From an uncultured Christensenella sp. (GTDB taxonomy: Bacteria; Bacillota; Clostridia; Christensenellales; Borkfalkiaceae), in assembly GCA_910583545.1 (NCBI GenBank), contig CAJTXM010000017.1, positions 1 to 34,973 on the forward strand: a DNA stretch of 34,973 nt. The letters run 5' to 3'. The translations under genes were made by a program, and so were the position numbers. Of this stretch, positions 6,960 through 15,358 are shown piece after piece (position 1 is the stretch's first letter; the number at the start of each line of letters is the position of its first letter). The notes below the pieces were generated by a model. The model had not been told where the DNA came from. It saw nothing but the letters and a program-made list of their open reading frames with translations, and ran no database searches.

Positions 6960-9848
6960 ATGCAAAACGTTTTAAAGCGTGTTTTATCCTGCGGTATGGC
7001 GCTTTTAATGTGTTTGGGTATAACTACGGCGGTTCGCACTGTCGTTTCGGTAACGGATTATACCGTTGCGGACGCGGCAACGTCTGCCGACTACTATGCG
7101 GATATTTCCGCTACGAAAGGCACTCAGCTTTTGGGTCAGTTGCACGATCTTATAGTTTCCACTCATAAGAGATACACTTCTTATGACGACTGCAGGACCT
7201 ACGGCCCCAAAACCGACCCCGGACTTGACGGCAGAGGCGCGCTTGAATTTTACACGCACGAAACCGTTATGTCTTTCAGCGGTACTGTCGGAACCTGGAA
7301 CCGTGAACACGTATGGTGTAAGAGTCTTTCAAATGGCTTGTGGCAAACAAGCAACGGCGGAAGCGACCTGCATCATATAAGACCTTCCGAGGGCGGACTT
7401 AACAGCACGCGCGGAAGCAATAAATACGGCGAAGTTACGGGCGGAAAAGAGGCTTGGTCGAGAAAGGTCGGCGGAGCTAATTCAATGCTCGGAGGACACG
7501 TCGGCGGCGGAGTGTTCGAGCCTCTGGATAACGTCAAGGGCGACGCTGCAAGAATAGTGATGTATATGTATACTCACTACAATTCAGCATCCAGAGTCGG
7601 CGGCACCGTAAACAGTCAAGGTTCGGGTACGCTCAATTTTACACATATTATGTCGGCAGGCAGTGAAGACTCGGCAAAAGAACTTTTGCTGGAATGGAAC
7701 AGATTAGACCCTGTCGACGATATAGAAAGATACAGGAACGAAGAAGTTTATAAAATTCAGGGCAACAGAAATCCGTTTATAGACAATTCTTCTTATGCGG
7801 ACGCCATCTGGGGCGACGGCTCCGTAGTCGATCCTCCTGCTCCCGACAAGGCAAAACTTACGGTAAATCCCTCGTCGCTCGTTTTAACGGAGGGACAGAG
7901 CCAAAAGCTCACTGTTACGTTCAATCCGTCAAGCGCGACGAGCGAAGTTCTCTGGAATTCGGATAATCCCACGGTTGCAAGCGTATCTTCTCTTGGCACC
8001 GTTACGGCAAAAGCCGAGGGAACGGCTAAAATTTACGCAGTCAGCGCTTCGGACAGCTCGGTCAAAAATTACGCAACCGTAACAGTAACGAAGGAAGGCG
8101 GAACGGTAACTCCGCCCACTCCGACAAATTCGGCAACGATAACTTTCAACAGTTTTTCGAATCCCGGTTCATACGGTTTCTATCCTTGGAGCGAAGGCGG
8201 TATAAGCGGTACGGCATTTATTTTCGGTAGTAACGGACTTATGCAGTTCAACAGTAGTAAGGCAAGTCAGTATATTGCAAGTACTACTTCCGCAACGAGC
8301 GGTATTACTTCGGTCGAAGTAAAATTAAACTCAAAGACCACGTCCGATAAAAGATGGAAACTTCTTACTTCTAACACGCCCTACGGCGAAGTTGCAGGTA
8401 AACCTACCGACGGCAACGATCAGGGAGTCAAGGCGGTAACGCAGGAAGGCGTTATCTGGACGCTTAACGGAAACGATAAATATTTTACACTGAACTATGA
8501 AGATACGGGCGTCTGCTATCTTGAAAGCGTGACGGTAACCTTCGGCGGAAACGGCGGAGGAGATCCCGTTCTTCCCCCCGACCCTCCCGAAGTGGAGCTC
8601 GAAGGCATCGAAATCGCGCCTTCAACGGTAAATCTCGATATAGGACAGACGAAGAACCTGACCGTGCTTCCCGACCCCTTGAACGCAAAAGCGGACGTGA
8701 ACTGGACTACTTCCGACTCTGCCGTCGCAACCGTTTCAAACGGTACGGTCACGGCAAAGGGAGCAGGCACGGCGACTATAACCGCAACGGATAAAAATAA
8801 TCCTTCGATAACCGCGACGGCAACGGTCACTGTAAGCAACGTCGTTGTAGCTCCTTCGGACAGCGTTACGGTAACGCTTTCAAGCTTTACGCTTACAGAC
8901 AACTACGGTTTCAAACAGTGGTCGCAGGACGGTTTCGGCGGAATAGGTTATATTTTCGGCGGTACGGCAAGTTATCCTGCCGATAAAATCCAGTTAAGTC
9001 AGAAACAGGCAAGCTGTTATATAGCAAGCAGCGTTTCGGCAGGAAATATCAAATCTATCACTATTACGAACCCGAATAAATTTTCTGCGGAATGGACGCT
9101 TCTTACTTCCGACACACCTTACGGCGAAGTTGCAGGCGTACCCGATACGGGCACTAACAGGGGCGTAAAAACCGTTGAGGCAAACGGTACGGCGACCTGG
9201 ACGCTCGACGGTACCGATAAGTATTTCACGCTCAACGCAAAACCCGACCCTAACGGCTATGCCGTATATCTTGAAAGTATAGTTATCGAGTACGGTGAAG
9301 ATCAGGGCGGAACAGAACCCGAACCTCCCGTAAACGAGAAGCTCGTTGCGTTCCATAACGCTGTTATGGCAATCGACGATAACGGCACGATAGAAGAGAG
9401 GGAAGAGCAGATTGTTTATGCGGAATCAATCTACGATACGCTGACTTCCGACGAAAAGGCGGAAGCTCTGGACGATATCGCAATTCTCGCCGCCGCAAGG
9501 CAGAAACTCGAACAGGATAAAAACGGCGGAAATATCCCCGACGGAGAAACGTCGAATATCAAGGCGTTCAAAACTGCTGTTGCGTCTATCCCGTCTTCCG
9601 GTTCTGCGGAAACAAGGTTCAACGCAATCAAGAACGCGATACAAGCTTACAATAAGCTTACAGACGGCGAAAAGAGCAAAGTTACCGCCGAAAAGGCGAC
9701 TCTGGATGCGGCTGTCACGGCTTACAACGAAATGATAAATTCTTATAATTCGTCGGCAGGTGTTTCTTCGGATATCGCAGTCGGCGCAATGAAAAACTTT
9801 TTCGAACACGTGAACGCGTTTTTAGCGGTTCTCGTAAAAATCCGCTGA
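6960..9848 (+). CDS. Secreted endonuclease I with Ig-like and duplicated modules
   Basis: Predicted exported DNA/RNA endonuclease. A signal peptide ends near residue 40 (VADA-A). Residues 45-280 are an endonuclease I (EndA/NucM type) domain with NREHVW (H117 as catalytic His) and SDLHHIRPS plus N148 and N154 for metal binding. Next come two tandem units, each a Big_2-type Ig domain (about 297-377 and 547-627) followed by a roughly 140-residue beta module (390-529 and 635-779) sharing LTSxTPYGEVAG and DKYFTLN. Two helical repeats (795-855 and 864-925) and a weakly hydrophobic end complete the 962 residues; no sortase motif is seen. The start has a GGAGGG site; a TATAAT at 6935-6940 has only a weak -35. 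Directly follows tdk, consistent with harvest of external DNA. Confidence 0.9.
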   Translation: MQNVLKRVLSCGMALLMCLGITTAVRTVVSVTDYTVADAATSADYYADISATKGTQLLGQLHDLIVSTHKRYTSYDDCRTYGPKTDPGLDGRGALEFYTHETVMSFSGTVGTWNREHVWCKSLSNGLWQTSNGGSDLHHIRPSEGGLNSTRGSNKYGEVTGGKEAWSRKVGGANSMLGGHVGGGVFEPLDNVKGDAARIVMYMYTHYNSASRVGGTVNSQGSGTLNFTHIMSAGSEDSAKELLLEWNRLDPVDDIERYRNEEVYKIQGNRNPFIDNSSYADAIWGDGSVVDPPAPDKAKLTVNPSSLVLTEGQSQKLTVTFNPSSATSEVLWNSDNPTVASVSSLGTVTAKAEGTAKIYAVSASDSSVKNYATVTVTKEGGTVTPPTPTNSATITFNSFSNPGSYGFYPWSEGGISGTAFIFGSNGLMQFNSSKASQYIASTTSATSGITSVEVKLNSKTTSDKRWKLLTSNTPYGEVAGKPTDGNDQGVKAVTQEGVIWTLNGNDKYFTLNYEDTGVCYLESVTVTFGGNGGGDPVLPPDPPEVELEGIEIAPSTVNLDIGQTKNLTVLPDPLNAKADVNWTTSDSAVATVSNGTVTAKGAGTATITATDKNNPSITATATVTVSNVVVAPSDSVTVTLSSFTLTDNYGFKQWSQDGFGGIGYIFGGTASYPADKIQLSQKQASCYIASSVSAGNIKSITITNPNKFSAEWTLLTSDTPYGEVAGVPDTGTNRGVKTVEANGTATWTLDGTDKYFTLNAKPDPNGYAVYLESIVIEYGEDQGGTEPEPPVNEKLVAFHNAVMAIDDNGTIEEREEQIVYAESIYDTLTSDEKAEALDDIAILAAARQKLEQDKNGGNIPDGETSNIKAFKTAVASIPSSGSAETRFNAIKNAIQAYNKLTDGEKSKVTAEKATLDAAVTAYNEMINSYNSSAGVSSDIAVGAMKNFFEHVNAFLAVLVKIR
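8361..9243 (+). repeat. Internal duplication inside the secreted nuclease
   Basis: The segment beginning CTTCTTACTT at 8361 recurs at 9099, an in-frame spacing of 738 bases (246 codons). The encoded copies share LTS-N/D-TPYGEVAG and a later DKYFTLN stretch. The Ig-like domains before each copy are also duplicated, so a whole two-domain unit appears to have been copied and then diverged. Confidence 0.75.
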
Positions 9849-9860
9849 CAGGAGAAAAGT

Positions 9861-10481
9861 ATGAAAAAATCGATTATTGCAATAATTGCGGTCGGCGCCG
9901 CCTGCGCCGCCGCGGCAGGTTTGGGCGGATGTAAATCGTGCGACGGCGACAAGCCCGTCAGCGGTTACGGTAAACTACAAGGTCTTTTATCGAAAAATTA
10001 CTCGCAGATAGTTCTTACCGTTACGGATAAATTCGACGAGGACACTTCGCTTGTCAGCAAGTACACTCTTGCTTACGGCGACAGCGACGTCACCGTAACT
10101 TACAGCATAGAAGAGTTTTCCTCTCTTTCTATTGACAGCGCCGACGCGCAGTTCAAGACGGTTAAAAACGGAAGCGCCGTGATAAAGGACGGAGTAGTCG
10201 TTCAGATTACGGGAGACTCTGCCGAGTTACCCTCGACGGAAGTTATTTCGGCAGGCGGGATGACTTTTAACGAAGAATATTTTTCGGATACTTCGATAAG
10301 CGACGTCGCGTTTAAGGCAAACGTAATAAATCCGTCGGGCTTTTTCGGCAGAGACGTTGTGTGCAGTGATATGAAGATAAACGCTATCTTCGGCGATTTC
10401 CTTGCCGAGATGGAGATAACCTACAAGGCCGAAAGCGGACAGAGCGTGGAATACGTCTACGAATTCACCGCAAAATTGTAA
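9861..10481 (+). CDS. Lipoprotein of unknown function
   Basis: A 206-residue protein with a clear signal peptide and lipobox LGGC (C24), so it should be anchored on the outer face of the membrane. The mature part looks beta-rich, begins with alternating charged and polar residues, and has no motif I recognise. It starts 12 bases after the nuclease stop, with an AGGAG ribosome binding site, so it is in the same operon and may act with the nuclease at the surface. Function is not known. Confidence 0.8.
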   Translation: MKKSIIAIIAVGAACAAAAGLGGCKSCDGDKPVSGYGKLQGLLSKNYSQIVLTVTDKFDEDTSLVSKYTLAYGDSDVTVTYSIEEFSSLSIDSADAQFKTVKNGSAVIKDGVVVQITGDSAELPSTEVISAGGMTFNEEYFSDTSISDVAFKANVINPSGFFGRDVVCSDMKINAIFGDFLAEMEITYKAESGQSVEYVYEFTAKL

Positions 10482-10530
10482 TATTTAAGCAATTTAATGC
10501 AAAATTTCACAATCAATTTCGTTTAGTCCC

Positions 10531-10559
10531 TTGATTTCCTCCGTTAAATAAGTTATAAT
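10531..10559 (+). promoter_or_regulatory. Promoter of the RDD/ABC/nuclease operon
   Basis: TTGATT (10531-10536), 17-base spacer, TATAAT (10554-10559), 57 bases before the RDD gene. No further strong promoter was noticed before the terminator at 19891, so this probably drives all seven genes from 10616 to 19863. Confidence 0.8.
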
Positions 10560-10615
10560 AGTGTAAACGGTGTGAAAATTTCTGCCGTTGTACTTGCAAT
10601 TTTGGAGCGCAGAGA

Positions 10616-11521
10616 ATGTTCGAACTTAAAAAAATAGGTATAATCAAAAGACTTTCCGCACTCCTTTTAGACGCTGTATTGCTTGCGGTGCTCACCACCG
10701 GCTTTATGTGCTTAATAGGGCTTATCTGCAAGTTTGATAAACAACAGGATAAGCTTACGGAGTACGGCGAAAAATGGAACGATTACTGCCTGACTTATTA
10801 CGGCGAAATCGCGGATTATTACGGTTATACCTTCGAGGTCGGCGAAGATAAGTCTTTCACCCTGAAAAAGGACGGCAAAGAAGAGCTGTCAACTTCTTTG
10901 CTTTCGGCAATGCTCGAAGACAAAGGTAAAAAGTTAGAGGGCACGGACGCATATAACGCATACACGGTTTATCAGGAAACGCCGTACGCGCACAAATACG
11001 ACAGCCAGTTTTCCTATGTGGTAAGTCTGATATTTATGATGATTTCGATAGGGCTTCTGCTCTCGTATATAGCGTTGGAATTTGTGATTCCGCTGTTCTT
11101 CAAGAACGGTCAGACGATCGGCAAAAAAGTTTTCGGTATCGGCTTAGTCAAAGAAAACTGCGTAAAAATTAAACCTATCGCGCTGTTCGCAAGGACGCTT
11201 CTGGGCAAATTCGCAATCGAAACTATGTTCCCCGTCGCGCTCTTATATATGTTTTTGTTCAGCGGCGGCGGAATACTGATGCTCATACTCATTGCCGCGC
11301 TTGCTCTTCTGGACATAATAATGTTCTTTGTTACCAAGAATAAAACGCCTATACACGATATGCTCGCGGCTACCGTAGCTATCGATATGAAGACGCAGAT
11401 GATTTATGCTTCGGAAGACGAGCTTATCGCCAAAAAGACTTTGCAGGACAGAGAAGAGGCGACGGCGCCCGAACAGCAGAAAATGCAAAAAGTAGAAAAT
11501 AAAAATTTTATAAATAAATAA
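10616..11521 (+). CDS. RDD-family membrane protein
   Basis: Integral membrane protein of 301 residues. The N-terminal segment has the RDD pattern (R12 and D19 in RLSALLLDAVLL), followed by a first membrane span, a hydrophilic insertion of about 100 residues (40-140), and further spans near 140-165, 205-235 and 240-255. The later motif FKNGQTIGKKVFGIGLV (172-188) is characteristic of the family. The C-terminal 45 residues are charged and cytoplasmic. RDD proteins have been linked to transport in a few cases, but their general role is unclear. It starts after a GGAG site and precedes the ABC ATPase gene by 16 bases, so a role with the importer is plausible but unproven. Confidence 0.85.
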   Translation: MFELKKIGIIKRLSALLLDAVLLAVLTTGFMCLIGLICKFDKQQDKLTEYGEKWNDYCLTYYGEIADYYGYTFEVGEDKSFTLKKDGKEELSTSLLSAMLEDKGKKLEGTDAYNAYTVYQETPYAHKYDSQFSYVVSLIFMMISIGLLLSYIALEFVIPLFFKNGQTIGKKVFGIGLVKENCVKIKPIALFARTLLGKFAIETMFPVALLYMFLFSGGGILMLILIAALALLDIIMFFVTKNKTPIHDMLAATVAIDMKTQMIYASEDELIAKKTLQDREEATAPEQQKMQKVENKNFINK

Positions 11522-11537
11522 ACCATAAGGAAAAGTT

Positions 11538-13361
11538 ATGAAAGTCGTATTGCAAAACCTTACAAAAATTTTCCCCAGCCGCAACAAAAAGGAGAAAACG
11601 GGCGTTACCGCCGTAAACGATTTCACCCTTGAAATCCCCGACGGCAAGCTCATCGGACTTCTGGGTCCCTCCGGATGCGGTAAGTCGACGACGCTGTATA
11701 TGATCAGCGGTCTGCAGGCTCCGTCAAGCGGAAAAATTTTCTTCGGCGAGGATGACGTTACTAAGTTGTCGCCCGAAAACAGAGGTATAGGGTTAGTGTT
11801 CCAGAACTATGCTCTCTATCCTCATATGACAGTTCAACAGAATATTTTATTCCCTTTACAGAATTTAAAGGGGGAAAACAGGCTCTCTAAGGAGGAAATG
11901 CTTAACCGTGCGTTAGAGGTTGCAAAGCTCGTTCAGATAGACGAGTATATGAACCGCAAGCCGTCCGAACTTTCAGGCGGACAGCAGCAGCGCGTGGCGA
12001 TAGCACGTGCGCTTGTCAAAATGCCGCGCGTTCTTCTTTTGGATGAGCCTTTATCTAACCTCGACGCAAGACTCAGATTGCAGACGAGGGAAGAGATAAG
12101 AAGAATTCAGAGAAGTACGCAGATAACTACGATTTTCGTAACCCACGACCAGGAAGAGGCAATGTCTATTTCCGACTATATCGTGGTTATGAAATTAGGC
12201 GTCATAATGCAGACGGGCAAACCTCAGCAGGTCTACGACGATCCCGCAAACCTGTTCGTTGCAAAATTCCTCGGCGCTCCTCCTATCAACCTGTTCTCGG
12301 GCAGAGTCGAGGGCGGTAAGCTCTACATAGGCGAAGAGGAAGTTATGGACGTCGGCCTCGTCGAAAATCAGGAAGTTTACGTCGGTATCCGTCCCGAAGG
12401 TTTCCTTCTCGACGGCAAGGGCAAGCTTACCTGTTCGGTTTCGGGCATAGACGTAATGGGCAGGGACGTTTCCGTAGTTTCGACAAGCGAAAGCTCGATA
12501 AACCCCGTAGTCCGCTCGATAATTTCCGCCGACGATATGGGCAATATCAAGGGCGAGACGGTCAGATTCAATTTGAAACCTCACAAGGTTCTCTTATTCA
12601 ATAAAGAAACGGAGGACAGAGTGCGCTTCGGCGAACAGATAAAGATGCACGAGACAATCGTTGCGGAAATGGAAGCCGAAGGACAGTCCTACGTCAATCA
12701 CAACGGACCGCTTCCCAGAGAGGCTGACGACAAGGTCAAGGCCGAAGTCGTCATCGAAGAGAAGAAGGGCGTCGTTGCAAAAATAAAAGGCTTGTTCGCA
12801 AAGAAAGAGAAAAAAGCCGAAGAAATTATCGCGGATGCGGCTGTTACGGCGGAAGTGCCTCCCGTGGAGGAAGCGCAAACCGAAGCTCCGGCTCCCGTGG
12901 CAGAAGAGGCTAAAACGGAAGAGGTCAAACCTCTTGAAGAAGTCAAAGAAGTGCCCGTCGAAGCTCCCGCAGAAGAAGTCAAGACGGAAGAAGCTCCCGT
13001 CGTGGAAGAGGTAAAGGAAGAGGTGAAGGCTCCTGCAAAGAAGCCTGCAACAAAGAAACCTGCTTCGACTGCGGCAAAGAAAACTACCGCAACGAAGACA
13101 ACGGCAACTAAGACTTCGACAGCTAAGAAGCCCGCAACGGCAAAAACGACCGCGGCTAAGACGGCGGAAGCAAAACCCGAAGCAGAAAAGAAGCCTGCAA
13201 CGGCTAAAACGACGGCTTCAAAGCCTGCAACGGCTAAGTCAACTGCTTCGACTACTGCAAAGAAAACTACCGCAACGAAGACAACGGCGGCTAAGACTTC
13301 GGCAACCAAGAAGCCTGCGGCGGCAAAATCTTCAACGGCAAAAAAGCCGACGACTAAGTAA
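11538..13361 (+). CDS. CUT1-type ABC importer ATPase with long Lys/Ala/Thr tail
   Basis: Energises the importer encoded by the next three genes. Residues 1-245 form the nucleotide-binding domain: Walker A GPSGCGKST (43-51), Q-loop at Q89, signature LSGGQQQR (145-152), Walker B VLLLDEP (165-171) and H203 in THD. Residues 246-356 form the regulatory TOBE-type beta region seen in MalK/UgpC/MsmX ATPases, which normally end near here. This protein runs on to 607: a linker, an acidic Glu/Pro/Val stretch (about 429-497), then a basic tail (498-607) made of Lys, Ala, Thr, Pro and Ser like histone-H1-type tails. Good SD (AAGGAAA) before ATG 11538. The tail is still in the normal frame up to the stop, so it is not a frameshift artefact. 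Confidence 0.93.
   Translation: MKVVLQNLTKIFPSRNKKEKTGVTAVNDFTLEIPDGKLIGLLGPSGCGKSTTLYMISGLQAPSSGKIFFGEDDVTKLSPENRGIGLVFQNYALYPHMTVQQNILFPLQNLKGENRLSKEEMLNRALEVAKLVQIDEYMNRKPSELSGGQQQRVAIARALVKMPRVLLLDEPLSNLDARLRLQTREEIRRIQRSTQITTIFVTHDQEEAMSISDYIVVMKLGVIMQTGKPQQVYDDPANLFVAKFLGAPPINLFSGRVEGGKLYIGEEEVMDVGLVENQEVYVGIRPEGFLLDGKGKLTCSVSGIDVMGRDVSVVSTSESSINPVVRSIISADDMGNIKGETVRFNLKPHKVLLFNKETEDRVRFGEQIKMHETIVAEMEAEGQSYVNHNGPLPREADDKVKAEVVIEEKKGVVAKIKGLFAKKEKKAEEIIADAAVTAEVPPVEEAQTEAPAPVAEEAKTEEVKPLEEVKEVPVEAPAEEVKTEEAPVVEEVKEEVKAPAKKPATKKPASTAAKKTTATKTTATKTSTAKKPATAKTTAAKTAEAKPEAEKKPATAKTTASKPATAKSTASTTAKKTTATKTTAAKTSATKKPAAAKSSTAKKPTTK
13061..13315 (+). repeat. 72-base in-frame repeat in the ATPase tail
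   Basis: Bases 13061-13132 recur with a few changes at 13244-13315, an offset of exactly 183 bases (61 codons). The core from 13074 to 13105 is identical in the second copy. Shorter repeats such as AAGCCTGCAACGGCTAA occur between them. This suggests growth of the tail by slippage or unequal exchange. Confidence 0.85.
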
Positions 13362-13376
13362 TTAAGAGGGTAAACA

Positions 13377-14309
13377 ATGGATAAGAAAAATAATTGGAAA
13401 GCGTGGCTGTATCTGTTGCCTGCGATAGTTATACTGCTTATCTTTACCGTCTGGCCGATAATAAATACAGTCAGAATATCCTTTTTAAACGATTACGGTA
13501 CGTTAAGCAGCGTCGGAGGGAAGAAATTCAGCTTCGGTATTGACAACTATAAAAACGTAGTAGAATACAGCGGATTTATCAACTGTTTGAGTAATACTTT
13601 GCTTTTGTGCGTGTTGACAGTGCCTATTTCCACGATGCTTGCGCTCATTATTGCGGTTGCGCTCAATTCTATCAAGTTTATAAGAAGAACTATGCAGACC
13701 ATATTCTTCCTTCCGTACGTCACAAACTCGATAGCTATCGGAATGGTATTTATGGCGATGTTCTCAATGATAGGTTTAAAGGTCGACGGCGAGCCTATGT
13801 CGATAGGTATCATAAACAGCGTTATCGAAGCTTTCGGCGGTACGAGAATAAACTGGGTTAATGCCGGTTCGTCAAAGGTCGCCAATATGACTGTACTTAT
13901 AATCTACATCGTATGGAACGCCCTGCCTTTCAAAATACTCGTCCTTCTGGGCGGATTGCAGAGCGTAAACAAACAGTATTATGAGGCGGCAAAGGTGGAC
14001 GGAACGTCCCGTTTCAGAACTTTCTGGCGCATAACCGTTCCTATGCTTTCACCTATGATAGCGTACGTCGTAATAACCGGCTTTATCGGCGGTTTCAAGG
14101 AATATTCGAGTATTGTAGGTATTTTCGGCGAAAATATGGGACCGGTCGGCGATGCAGGAAGTCTCAATACCATGGTCGGATTTATTTACGACAATATCAA
14201 CACGGACAGACAGGGCAGAGCAAGTGCAGCGGCGCTTATTCTATTCCTCATCATATTTGCCGTAACCATGGTAAATATGTATGTAAGCAAGAAAAAGGTT
14301 CATTACTAA
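13377..14309 (+). CDS. ABC importer permease (MalF-like)
   Basis: Inner-membrane channel subunit of 310 residues with six predicted spans, the first at 10-32. The cytoplasmic EAA loop that docks on the ATPase is clear at 203-222 (EAAKVDGTSRFRTFWRITVP). MalF/UgpA-type CUT1 family, without the large periplasmic loop of proteobacterial MalF. It lies 15 bases after the ATPase gene and pairs with the following permease. Transported solute cannot be read from this sequence; neighbouring nucleases suggest products of nucleic-acid breakdown, while known relatives carry oligosaccharides or glycerol phosphates. Confidence 0.92.
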   Translation: MDKKNNWKAWLYLLPAIVILLIFTVWPIINTVRISFLNDYGTLSSVGGKKFSFGIDNYKNVVEYSGFINCLSNTLLLCVLTVPISTMLALIIAVALNSIKFIRRTMQTIFFLPYVTNSIAIGMVFMAMFSMIGLKVDGEPMSIGIINSVIEAFGGTRINWVNAGSSKVANMTVLIIYIVWNALPFKILVLLGGLQSVNKQYYEAAKVDGTSRFRTFWRITVPMLSPMIAYVVITGFIGGFKEYSSIVGIFGENMGPVGDAGSLNTMVGFIYDNINTDRQGRASAAALILFLIIFAVTMVNMYVSKKKVHY

Positions 14310-14321
14310 GGAGGTGCTTAT

Positions 14322-15311
14322 ATGGCGGATAATATGAATGATATTAACGAAAACGAAGTAACTCCCGAAGAAGTATCAACGGAAGTTAAGAACGTATCCG
14401 GCGATACTGTCAATGCGGCGAAAGTAATGAAGAAAAAAGATATAGGCGAAGTAACGAAACGCCAGACTGCAATGAAAGTTGCCGTTCAGGTCGGTTTGTA
14501 CATTTTCTTGGGAATAATGGCGATTATAGTACTGTTCCCTTTCTACTGGATGATAATTTCCTCGTTGAAGACGCTTGACGAGTACAACGCAAGTGTGCCG
14601 ACGCTGTGGCCTGAGGAATTCAGGTGGGCAAACTACTCCGACGCTTTCGCGGCAGGCGGACTTAATCTCGGCAGACTGTTTCTGAACACCTGCATAGTGG
14701 GAATTGTTTCAACTATCCTTTCGCTTATAATCACGGTGCTTGCGGCGTTTGCGTTTGCAAGGCTCGAATTCAAGGGCAAAAACGCACTCTTTGCGGCATT
14801 GCTTGCAACGATGATGATCCCCGGCGAACTGTTTACGATCACCAACTACGTCACGGTTTCGGAATTCGGCTGGAAAAATACCTATACGGTTCTGATTGTT
14901 CCGTTCCTTGTAAGCGTATTCTATATCTACCTTTTGAGACAGAATTTCTTACAGATTCCCAACGAGCTGTATTTAGCGGCTAAAGTGGACGGCACGAGCG
15001 ATCTGAAATACCTCTGGAAAGTTATGATACCGCTTGCGGCGCCTACGCTTGTATCGATTACGATACTTAAAATGATGGGAAGCTGGAATTCATACATCTG
15101 GCCGAGACTTGTTGCGAGAGATACGGCACATACTCTTATAACGGTCGGACTCAGACAGTTTGATTTCTCTGTTCCGGGCAGACCCGATATGATAAACTAT
15201 CCTGCGCAGATGGCTGCGGTAGTTTTAATAACCATTCCCCTTTTGATTGTATTCCTCTGCTTCCGCAAGTATATAATGAAGGGTGTATCCAAGAGCGGTA
15301 TAAAAGGTTAA
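14322..15311 (+). CDS. ABC importer permease (MalG-like) with N-terminal extension
   Basis: Second channel subunit, 329 residues. About 50 charged residues precede the first membrane span (52-80), longer than is usual for MalG/UgpE-type permeases. EAA loop at 219-238 (AAKVDGTSDLKYLWKVMIPL). The ending KGVSKSGIKG is typical of the family, where the C-terminus reaches toward the ATPase. The start ATG 14322 has an AAGGAGG site; a later start within the extension would remove much of it but has no comparable site. Forms the heterodimeric pore with the upstream permease. Confidence 0.92.
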   Translation: MADNMNDINENEVTPEEVSTEVKNVSGDTVNAAKVMKKKDIGEVTKRQTAMKVAVQVGLYIFLGIMAIIVLFPFYWMIISSLKTLDEYNASVPTLWPEEFRWANYSDAFAAGGLNLGRLFLNTCIVGIVSTILSLIITVLAAFAFARLEFKGKNALFAALLATMMIPGELFTITNYVTVSEFGWKNTYTVLIVPFLVSVFYIYLLRQNFLQIPNELYLAAKVDGTSDLKYLWKVMIPLAAPTLVSITILKMMGSWNSYIWPRLVARDTAHTLITVGLRQFDFSVPGRPDMINYPAQMAAVVLITIPLLIVFLCFRKYIMKGVSKSGIKG

Positions 15312-15358
15312 TTAATAAAGGTTTTAATTTAAAACATAATAAATAAAAAGGAGCTACT

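Noticed and set aside
12698..13309. 203-codon minus-strand frame with Ala/Val-rich sequence
   Set aside because: It is the reverse complement of the low-complexity Lys/Ala/Thr tail; its composition is a by-product.
13020..13361. Repeated units that might suggest a CRISPR array or DNA satellite
   Set aside because: The repeats are in frame within a protein, have irregular spacing and show codon-level variation; no direct repeat/spacer pattern exists.
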